A DNA stretch of 64,000 nucleotides. Origin: Takakia lepidozioides (taxonomy: Eukaryota > Streptophyta > Takakiopsida > Takakiales > Takakiaceae). Of the stretch, positions 23,301 through 31,667 are shown one piece after another (the stretch's first letter is position 1; every line of letters starts with the position of its first letter). Made by a program: the position numbers and the translations under genes. The DNA is taken from positions 76,179,053 through 76,243,052 of the forward strand of contig CM060732.1 of the NCBI GenBank assembly GCA_030704615.1, in the 5' to 3' direction. A model generated the notes under the pieces. The model was not told where the DNA came from, did no database searches, and saw only the letters and a program-made list of their open reading frames with translations.

Positions 23301-24215
23301 GGTGCGACCACCAGCAGGGGGGTGGTCGCAATTTTTTTTTTTTTTTTTTATGGGTGCGACGGAGGTTGTCGTAGATTTTTTTTTTTTTTTTAATAGGTGC
23401 GCCCACCAGCAAGGAGGTGGTCGCATTATATATATATAGGCGCGACCACCAATAGGGGGGTGGTCGCAGAAATTTTGTTTAAAACAAATAGTGCACTGAG
23501 TGCAACTCGGACGATTCTGGGGTCAAATCTTGCTACTTGATGGGTGTGGTATGGTTCGTGTGTGGTGCCCCATTCGTACGCCTCTTGGCGTATAAATGAA
23601 AGAGGTTATTTTCTCCTGTCACTACTAAGGGGCCTGATTTATGAGCTGTCGCTCCCAGATGTTTCCTAGGAAAAAAAAAATTAAAAAAAAAAACTGCAAC
23701 CACTTGCAGGGAGGTGGTCGCACCATTTTTTTTTAGGGGCGACCACCAGCAAGGCGGTGGTCGCAGAATTTTCTATTTTTAAATAGCTGCGACCACCAGC
23801 AGGGGGATGGTCGGACCATTTTTTTTTTTGTTAAATAGGTGCGAATAATATGTGGAGCAGTTTCATTCGGGCTCTAATCCTAGAGTGGTCCAGGAATTAC
23901 TGTGGCCCAAGAATTAGAGTGGGGCGCCTATGTAGGAAGGCCACGTGTATTAAGGAATGAGATGAGGGGGTCCAAAAAAAGAATGGAGGAATTGGCTAAA
24001 TTTAGAATATGAAGTCATATAGGGTTGACATGTATTCAGAGCCTTCGTACTAACTTACTATCTATTAAATCAGTAAATAGGTGCGACCACCACTGACCAG
24101 CAGGGGGGTGGTCGCAACATTTTTCTTTTATTTTAACAGTTGTGACGACTGCTACTGGTGGTCGCACAATTGTCTTTTTTTAAACAGGTGCGACCACCAG
24201 GAGGTTGGTCCCCTT
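23301..24215. repeat. Scattered hairpin arrays (TE1 middle)
   Basis: tgcgaccacc/ggtggtcgca units occur at 23301-23470, 23694-23850 and 24078-24215, interrupted by a SINE-like stretch (23486-23680) and by about 220 bp of unassigned DNA. The order matches TE2 34606-35520. Confidence 0.75.
23486..23680 (+). mobile_element. 5'-truncated copy of a tRNA-derived SINE-like element
   Basis: Over 90% similar by eye to 35140-35325, but lacking the A-box portion. It retains the B-box-like ggggtcaaatcttgc and the tail section ending in ttattttctcctgtcactac. Confidence 0.5.
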
Positions 24216-24518
24216 GCACCTGTATGTATGTTTGGAGAGGCAGATGAAAAGCACATGTATCGATTCCCCATGGATTTGTGAAGGGGAAGATAAATGTTGG
24301 GAGCTGAACCTAGCCTTTGTGGCTTTCGAAACCATAATAGGAAATCAACAATGTAAAGGTAATGACGAAACACAAACACACGCATAACCACCAAACCCTT
24401 TCTTGGGTACACATATTCCACCATTTTTATTTCCGTACACGTATGCATGTACCCAAACTGAAACAATGATATCCATGGAAACATACTACACATCATGTGA
24501 CAGAAGTTATAGCTGTAC

Positions 24519-25253
24519 CTAGTTCCGTCTGGCACGACGACGATGGTATGATCTCACGCCTAGTACAAAATCTTCATCCCCACTCACTTCACCCACGTTC
24601 CCATGATCAGTGCTAGAATCATGATCTCCATCTGTTCGTTCGTTTCCAGAGGCAACTGGCCGTTGGACATGTAGTCGTCCTCGGAGTACGTTCAGTTGTC
24701 TCTCTGGTCGATTTCCACTCCTATCATGAATATCATATAGGGTATCAGGCCTGTTCACAGGTTAGTCACCAACAAAAGGTTGCACAATTCACTGTCGTTT
24801 CTGGGCTTGTCCCGGATTTCGTGTTGGCCTTGGAGCAGGTATCGTATGAGGAAGGCTACTCGCACGTACATCAGAGGGGCCAACATGAGAGGAAGGGGTA
24901 TGAGATGGACCAGCGAGGGTCGAGGGAGCACGGTTCACATGCGGACGTCGTCGGGCCAGATGAAACGACAATGGCCGGTCGTCGTCATCCGATGGTTCGA
25001 CTTGCAGAAGTCCCGCAGCAGAAGATACATCTCCAAGGATCGAAGTAGCGATGGAAGGAATTACATGAGGGGGAGAGAGATTAGATGGACCAACATGGGA
25101 TGGACCGACTTGAGAAAGAGAAACATGAGATGAAGCGACATGAGATGAAACACGGTTCACAGGGGCACGATGTCGGTGAAAGAATGACAATAGCCGGCTT
25201 AAATCACAGTAAATTGTAACACACCACAAGGGCGGGCCAAATCCAAAATACAC
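24519..25253 (-). pseudogene. C-terminal tail of the DUF659 transposase retained in TE1
   Basis: Two minus frames (25253-24789 and 24758-24519) encode the same Ser/Pro/His/Asp-rich tail as TE2 36500-35826. They contain a repeated SDDDDRPLSFHLARRR / LLSFFHRHRAPVNR element and end in SYHRRRARRN. The catalytic part is gone: similarity to TE2 ends at about 25200. A stop or frame change near 24760 separates the two frames. A minus-strand TATA-like CATATAAGG at about 25488-25497 could still drive transcription of this remnant. Its retention suggests the tail could be made as a separate polypeptide, but this is speculative. Confidence 0.6.
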
Positions 25254-25489
25254 AAAGATCTATTTAGTCCCCACCTAATGAATTGAGAAAATGGGTTTGG
25301 AAGCCAAAGATGGGATGCGGGGGTAGGAAAAAGCCCACAATTTTATAAAAATCGGAGACAAAACCTCCCCCTCCGTGTCAATGGCTTCCCTTTTCTTCTA
25401 ACTCCGCTCGGCAGAATGCAAAGCATCCCATTCCCACAGAGCTAAAGGGGAAGAGTGAAAGTGAGAGCCAAGAATGGCCTACTTCCCCT

Positions 25490-25805
25490 TATATGGGCGA
25501 CCACTCAAAGGCGCCCAAGCGCCTTCCGGAAGATGTCCGTCACGTGGCGGCCACCAGCACAATGCGGCGACCGCCACAGCGACGGTCGCCTGGGCCGGCG
25601 GCCCATCCCGCCAGGTGACCGCTGACATGGCGATCGCCCGTGCCGGTGACCCATCCGCCCGGGGACTGCCGATGTGGCGACCGCTGACGTGGCAGACGCT
25701 CGGGCCGGCGCCCCATCCCGCCCAGCGCCCGGCGCCTGCATGGTCGCCTCGGCAAGCCGTCACTTGGCCGGTCACCTTCGTCATCGCTGTCGCCAGCGTT
25801 GCAAA
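25490..25805. repeat. GC-rich block near the TE1 right end
   Basis: About 315 bp of very GC-rich DNA with repeated gggccggc-g/c-ccccatcccgcc and gcgaccgctgac(g/a)tggc words in a spacing of roughly 60-70 bp. It has no counterpart in TE2. The open frames on both strands come from the base composition. Confidence 0.5.
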
Positions 25806-25855
25806 AGAAGGTTAAAAATTTATTAAAAAAATAAAAATTACCGCGACAAATGTCT

Positions 25856-25947
25856 TCTTATGGACGCGACGTGACGACCGTCACATCTTGACGTGACGCC
25901 GACGTTGACGTGTTACTGCGGCGTCACGTCCATACTTGCAACCGGGG
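25856..25947. repeat. TE1 right terminal and subterminal repeat
   Basis: Inverted relative to 16768-16870: gacgtgacg words followed by gtcacgtccatacttgcaac and cgggg at the outer end. Confidence 0.7.
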
Positions 25948-25988
25948 CCGTGGCGTCGAAACCCCCCCCCCCCCCCCCCCCTTTTTCC
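25948..25988. repeat. Poly-C tract and probable split CACTA end between TE1 and TE2
   Basis: ggccgtggcgtcgaaa is followed by a 20-base C run (25962-25981) and tttttcc. Joined to tgtagtg at 39947-39953 and read on the minus strand, it gives CACTACAGGAAAA, a G run and CGACGCC, like the CACTA end at 2208. TE2 seems to have inserted in it. Confidence 0.45.
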
Positions 25989-26130
25989 CCTAGTTGCAAA
26001 TTTGGACGTGACGTGGCGTTGACGCGTCAGCATCACATCCGACGTCAGTGACAGATGTGCGTCAGTGACAGATGTGCATTAGCATCACGTCCGACGTCAA
26101 TGACGGATGTGCGTCACGTCACGTCCTAAA
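25989..26130. repeat. TE2 left terminal and subterminal repeat
   Basis: cctagttgcaaatttgg followed by gacgtgacg / cgtcagcatcac / cgtcacgtcacgtcc words, including a short internal duplication of gtgacagatgtgc not present in TE1. Confidence 0.75.
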
Positions 26131-26280
26131 CCGACGTTACTGTACATAAATATGTTTATTTTTTTACTTTACTATTGACTGTTTACTATGAGAACATACG
26201 CGGCAACCGATGTGGCCTCATTACGTGGACTTCATTATTTATCTGTAAAATTCATATATTATGATTTATATTGTCAATCA

Positions 26281-26745
26281 TGCGACCGTCAGCAACGGTT
26301 GGTCGGACAATTTTCTTTAAAAAAAATTAAGTTGCGACCACCAGAAGTGGGTGGTCGCACATTTTTTCTTATTTTTTAAATGGGTGCGACCACCAGCAAT
26401 AGGTGCGACCACAAGCAGAGGGTGGTCGAACATTTTTTCTTTTTTTTTAAATTGGGTGTGACCACCAGCAGGTGGTGGTCACAACTTTTTCATTTTTTTT
26501 AAATAGGTGCGACCACCAGCAGGGGATGGTCGCACATTTTAAATTATTTTTTAAATGGGTGCGACCACCAGCCGATGGTGGTCGCAGACTTTTTCTTTTT
26601 TGTTATTAGGTGCGACCGCTTATGGGGGGTCGCACATTTTCGTTTTGTTTTTAAAAAGATGCGACCACCAGTAAGGGGGGGGAGGGGTCGCAGCACTTTT
26701 TTTGTTTTGTTATTAGCTGCGACCACCCATAGGTGCGACCGCTCC
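26281..26745. repeat. Hairpin array upstream of the TE2 kinase gene
   Basis: Seven to eight tgcgaccacc ... ggtggtcgca units with T-rich spacers, collinear with 17008-17490 but missing about one unit and carrying point changes in some arms. Confidence 0.85.
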
Positions 26746-26807
26746 CTGGACATGTGGCGAGCCATGAATAGGCAGCAGAGGCGGTCGCGCGCCAGGCCTC
26801 TCCAGGC

Positions 26808-26819
26808 AGTATATGAAGG
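26808..26819 (+). promoter_or_regulatory. TATA-like box of the TE2 kinase gene
   Basis: agtatatgaagg, in TE1 agtatataaggg, lies about 295 bp before the ATG at 27105. TE2 has a substitution (tatatg for tatata) that may weaken it. Confidence 0.5.
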
Positions 26820-27104
26820 CCTACCCCTCATTCCTAACCCATTTTTTTTCCCTCTCTGTGAGTGCAGTTCTGGGGCTTCTTGGAGTTTGAACTTCGGTGG
26901 CCAGAACTGAGCGTGGGGGGGGGGGGGGGGATTTGTGTGGAGGAGGAGTTTTTGCCTTTTTTCCCTGGGACTGCGGGAGAGTTTGCTTTGGGTACTATAC
27001 CAATAGAGGGTGAGGAAATTGGTCTGCTAGTATATAAAGTTATCAATAGTCTGGGTTTAGTTTTCCGTTACGAAACCGCGTCTATTCCACATAGTACTTT
27101 CATT

Positions 27105-28517
27105 ATGTCCGGAAACGTTGTTTCGAATGTAGTGTCAGGGTATCCAAGCACAGAGGCCGCGAAGGTGGTGAAGCAAGTAGTGCTGGATTATTTGAAGGAC
27201 AATGACATAATGCGTTTGAATCTTTTGTATGTCCGACATGGGACTGAGGGGTTCCTTAGATTCCATCACAATATAGAGATGAGAATGAGGGAGGCTTTGG
27301 CCGGGGATGAATGGGAGGAGGACAGGGCGAAGTTCCAGTTCACGAAATGGATGGAAGACCGGGCCCATGATGCCACATGGAATCTGAGGCAAACCTTGGA
27401 AAGGTTTGTTACGAGAACACCTGTAGCTGAAGGTCGCATGCCAACTTCGGATGAGGAGTTGTTTATGCTTGTGGATTGGTGGTCTGACATGACAAAGGCC
27501 CACGCCAAACGACGTACAAAACCACTCCCATGGAATGCAGGGTCCTCGTCCGCGGATGCGGCATTGAACGTGAGATACATATCCACAAACGCAAAGGTAC
27601 AACAACTCGACGCGCCCAAACATGGAGGGTATGGTACAATTCGGAGGGTTAGAATTGTTGGGGATCAATTCATTCCTCCATCATGGGAGCTAGCAGGGAA
27701 AACGCCCAGGGAAACAAATGCTGAGCTTGCCAAAGTCCAACATAACAATGAGGCGTTGGCTGTAAAGTTCCATCATTTCGGCATTATAAAGTATTTTGCG
27801 TTGCATCCACGTCGAAATGAAGGTTACATACATTGGTGGAATGGGGGGACAATACGATCATGGTTGAGTATTGATAGGAAATGGGGGAATGATCGGGATA
27901 ACAGGGAGTTAATGGAACGATGGGGGATGGAGCAGGAAATGCAGGAGATCAACCGACTGGTTCGATTCCGACAGAATCGCACCCAATTGGCATGGGCGCT
28001 TTTGCACATCATGCTCAACGTCCATAATCACCACCTCTTACACAACGACATGTCCCCCGACAACATCTTGTTGCATTTTCCACAAGGGTCTGAAGATGTG
28101 TACATTGGGATATGCGATTGGGGGATGGCCTCCACGACGGATGACCCAAAAACCACGTTATACATTTTCGAGAGCAGAGACAAGATGATAAAGACTCTCG
28201 CACATAGATGGTGGATTGCACCTGAAATTGCAATTGTTCATAATGTAGCCAACAACCAGTCAGATGGCACACCTCGTAGGCCCCCTCTAACCGTGCCATC
28301 AGAGACCTTTGCAATTAGGAAGATAGCCCAGGCAATAAATGCACAAGTTTTCCAGAGCCGAAGCAAAACAGGTTCCAATAGACATATCGTTGAACATGTT
28401 TGCATCGAACGAGTAGAGTTGCGATACAAACTAGAAAATATTGTGAAGCGTTTCATGACGGGGCTATTCAATTGGCCTGAGCCTAAAAATTGCTGGAGGA
28501 TGGATAAAAACTTGTAG
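27105..28517 (+). CDS. Transposon-borne protein-kinase-like protein (470 aa)
   Basis: I start at MSGN (27105) because the in-frame region upstream (from 26862) includes a poly-G run and is collinear with the TE1 5' leader. The first 170 residues are Trp/Glu-rich and unrecognised. A kinase fold follows: Gly-rich loop GGYGT at 174-178, candidate lysine K199 (ELAGKT), alpha-C Glu E216 (NNEALAVKF), hinge-like WWNGGT at 244-249, catalytic loop HNDMSPDN at 313-320 (H313, D315, N320), DWG at 338-340 in place of DFG, and IAPE at 371-374. The usual alpha-F region is TFAIRKIA. All key catalytic residues seem present, so activity is plausible; Ser/Thr specificity and the substrate are unknown. AATAAA follows at 28542-28547. 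Oddities are a 70 bp inversion at codons about 413-436 and loss of the NLS-like N-terminal stretch seen in TE1. Kinase-fold assignment is by motif reading only. Confidence 0.75.
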   Translation: MSGNVVSNVVSGYPSTEAAKVVKQVVLDYLKDNDIMRLNLLYVRHGTEGFLRFHHNIEMRMREALAGDEWEEDRAKFQFTKWMEDRAHDATWNLRQTLERFVTRTPVAEGRMPTSDEELFMLVDWWSDMTKAHAKRRTKPLPWNAGSSSADAALNVRYISTNAKVQQLDAPKHGGYGTIRRVRIVGDQFIPPSWELAGKTPRETNAELAKVQHNNEALAVKFHHFGIIKYFALHPRRNEGYIHWWNGGTIRSWLSIDRKWGNDRDNRELMERWGMEQEMQEINRLVRFRQNRTQLAWALLHIMLNVHNHHLLHNDMSPDNILLHFPQGSEDVYIGICDWGMASTTDDPKTTLYIFESRDKMIKTLAHRWWIAPEIAIVHNVANNQSDGTPRRPPLTVPSETFAIRKIAQAINAQVFQSRSKTGSNRHIVEHVCIERVELRYKLENIVKRFMTGLFNWPEPKNCWRMDKNL

Positions 28518-28679
28518 ACCTCTGACTGTACATCATGTTTGAATAAATGTTGTTTTCTATTGTGTTTGTCTCGTACCATAATGTTTTAATGGTTTGTTAC
28601 TTGGCCATGGCACCTGGGTCCATCATATGGGATAATCAAGCACCACACCCACGAATCTTGAAGAGTGACAGTGTACATC

Positions 28680-29480
28680 GGGTCAATGGGTGAACCAATC
28701 GTTCCCATGCCAAATGATTTTAGATTGATTTGAAACTTTGGAAGTGTCTTGTACATGCCCTCTTTAAGTTACCGGACAAGTATGAGATCAATCTAAAATG
28801 GTTCTAAGGGTGAACCAATAGTTCCCCTATTAAATGATTCATGATTGAAAATTGGTTGAAAGGTTTAACGAGTCATTCGGGGGGCAAATGATTATTCCTT
28901 CGCTTGCAACTTTATGTACGTGATTTGTACGTACTTAAGCACATATGGACCAAAGTTGAACTTCAACAAAGTTGTTTGAATGGGTTATTCAAATTCAAAG
29001 CAGAGGTATGTGTCGTATAGACGAGAAATAACCTTTCGCCTGCACATGAATTGTTTTTAATTCCATTCTGAAGCCATATGCTTGATAACAACATGAAGAG
29101 TTGCATGCAAAATATCACCATGACAGACATCGTCTGCATCCAAAACACATTTTATTCCTCATTTGCACTCCAAGGTGAAGTTATCTTCAACTTCATGCAA
29201 TCTTTATAGAGAGTTCTGCAATAGTGAGCATAGAGCAAAGGATGAACATTTTTTTTCAAACATTTTTCTTTGGTACATTTTTTGGCAAGGATGTGGTGGT
29301 GTGAGGGTTTCCCTATCAAATGATTTTACATTGCTTTGAAGCTTTGCAAGTGTCAGCCACATGCCCTCTTATAAGTACTCGACAAGTATGATGTGAATAA
29401 AAAATGGTTGAAAGTGTGAACCAATCATTCCGCTATCAAATGATTTTATATTATTTTGGATGTCATTGCTTTGGTAATTC
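28680..29480. repeat. 118 bp-family satellite units (TE2)
   Basis: Units like gtgaaccaatcgttccc ... gtcttgtacatgccctct ... gacaagtatgaga occupy about 28685-28830 and 29310-29470. Between them is non-repeat DNA (28960-29290) not seen at the same place in TE1. There is no supported gene. Confidence 0.6.
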
Positions 29481-29489
29481 TAGCCCCCC

Positions 29490-29860
29490 AATGGCCCATT
29501 CTAACCCTTGAATTACAATTCAAATGCAATTCAAGCCCTTAAAATTGGTAATGCCAGTCCCTAAAATGACCAACCCCGGCCGCCCCTCAAATTGTAATTT
29601 GAGCCCTTGAAATTGTCAATTCCAACCCCTCAATTTGCAATTGAAGCCCCTGAAATTTAATTCCAACCCCTCAAATTGCACTTCTAGCCCCTAAAATGGC
29701 AATTCCCGCCCCTCAAATTGCAACTATAGCCTGTGAAATGACAATTGCTAGTGCAGCCCCTGAAATGGCAATTTCAGCCCCTGAAATTGGCTATGGGTGA
29801 ACCAATCATTCCCCTGCCAAATGATTTTGGATTCATTTGAAACTTTGCGAGTGTCTTGTA
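29490..29860. repeat. Short-period array in inverted orientation (TE2)
   Basis: gcaattcaagcccttaaaatt through cagcccctgaaattggctat is the reverse complement of TE1 21290-21640, including the unique flank cctgccaaatgattttgg. The block has been flipped in one copy. Confidence 0.7.
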
Positions 29861-31590
29861 CATGCCCTCTTAAAGTTACTCGACAAGAATGATGTCAATG
29901 TTAAATGGTTCAAGGGTTGAACCAACAGTTCCCCTGTTGGATGATTCATGATTAATCGTTAACGATTGATCTCATATTACACTGGGACCTATCAGAGGGT
30001 ACATTGAACACACTGGCCAAGTTTCAAAACGAACGAAAATCATTTGGATGGGCAACCATCCGTTGGCCCATTGAACGAATTTCGATTGATCTCATATTAC
30101 TCTGGGGCCTCTTCCATGGTACATTGAAGATATTGGCCAAGTCTCAAAGCGAACCAAAATCATTTCGATGGCCAACCATCCGTTGAGCCATTGAATGAAT
30201 TTCGATTGATCTGATATTAGTCCGGGACCTGTGAGAGGGTATCTCAAACGTACTGGCAAAGTTTGGAAGCAAACAAAAACTGATTTGGATGGCAACCATC
30301 CGTTCACCCATTTAATGTATTATGTTCGATCTGCTATTATTTTGGGACGGGTTGGGCTGCGTTTCACGTGCTCATGTTTTTTTTTTCATTCCGTTTTTGA
30401 ATGGGGCGTGTAATGACTCCATATGCAACGTACGTGCCAATTTTGGGAGCGATCAAAATTCATTTGGACCCAAAACCACAGTTTCTTGCCCATTTTGCAC
30501 TCCAAACTTGATTTGTGCTTTATTTCATGCACTCTTCATAGAGAGTTCTGCAACAGTGAACGAAGAGAACACTTTTTTTGGGGGAATTTTTTATTGGCCA
30601 AAATTTTGGCGGGAGTAGCAGTGGGATTGCTTGAAGCCGCCAGAACAAAATTGAGCCAAAATCAAAATCGATACGTGCCAGAAACCCCAATGAAAGGCAG
30701 TGCAAACCTATTTATTGGCTTAAAATTAATTTAAATTCAATTACATTCTGGAATGGCTTGGTGTCGATGGGGAGGCAAACAATTTATTCGTCTGTTGTGT
30801 CTCCGCACATGTGTCGCACATATGTTCAAGCACATGCGGGCAAAAAAGGGGCTTCAACCACATCCAATCAATGGGTGCAATAGCCGTGCATGCATTGCAG
30901 AATTACTTTTTCGCAATGAACAAAAACCAGATGACAACTAAACGCCTCATTGGCCCATCGAACGAATTTCGATTGATCTCATATTACACTGGGACCTATC
31001 AGAGGATACATTGAACACAGGGCCAAGTCTCAAAGCGAACGAAAATCATTTGGATGGGCATCCATCCATTGGCCCATTGAACGAATTTCGATTGATCTTA
31101 TATTACTTTAGGGCCTTTTCCATGCTACATTGAATATACTGACCAAGTCTAGTTTATCCTTTTCACCATTAACGATTAATCACGAATAAATCATTTGCCT
31201 CCAAATGATTTTGGTAACCTTGATAAAAAAAAATTGAATGATTTTGAAATTTTGCCAGTATGTTCTACATGCTTCTCACATCGACCGGACAAGTATGAGA
31301 TCAATCAAAAATGGTTCACAGGAGGAACCAATGGTTACTTGATGTGCCAATTTCTGAATGCTTTCAAACTTTGCCATAGCATTGTACATGCCCTCTTAAA
31401 GGTACCGGACAAGTATGAGTCGATTTAAAATATTGCAATGGGTGAACCAATGGTATCTTCATTCAGCAATTTTTGATTGTTTTGAAACTTTGCGAGTACA
31501 TTGTACATGTCGTCAAACAGAGATAACGAAACAAGTATGAGGTCATTTAAAATGGCTCAAAGGATGAACCTCGTATTTCCAAATATTACG
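29860..31590. repeat. Opposed 118 bp-family satellite arrays and shared spacer (TE2)
   Basis: Units run in the 'catattac...cattgaac...ccatccgttggccc' sense at about 29960-30340 and 30960-31150, and in the opposite sense at about 31200-31560. A spacer (30350-30960) is shared with TE1 21060-21970. Short open frames derive from the repeat. Confidence 0.6.
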
Positions 31591-31667
31591 TAGACTATAT
31601 AGTGGGTTGCACATTTAAGTTTTCACAACCTGAGACCTTTAGCCTACTTCCTACGTTTCTAGTCTTT

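Larger units (their letters stand above)
16768..25947. mobile_element. TE1: about 9.2 kb internally deleted kinase-carrying hAT-type element
   Basis: The ends are inverted repeats: ccctagttgcaaatttggac on the left and its near complement (gtccatacttgcaaccgggg) on the right, both leading into GACGT/CACGTC-rich subterminal DNA. Inside, in order, are a hairpin array, a kinase-like pseudogene (plus), satellite repeats, the 3' half of an accessory gene (minus), more hairpin arrays with a SINE-like piece, the C-terminal tail of a DUF659 transposase gene (minus) and a GC-rich block. It is collinear with TE2 for most of its length but lacks the transposase core and the accessory gene's 5' half, so it is a non-autonomous derivative. 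Flanking 8 bp duplications are not evident. Confidence 0.75.

Noticed and set aside
25474-25815. Overlapping long frames on both strands
   Set aside because: They result from high GC and repeat periodicity; no family features in any frame.
26862-27104. Upstream in-frame extension of the TE2 kinase (81 codons)
   Set aside because: It spans a poly-G run and the transcript leader; in TE1 the frame is broken here, and the MSGN start is shared by both copies.
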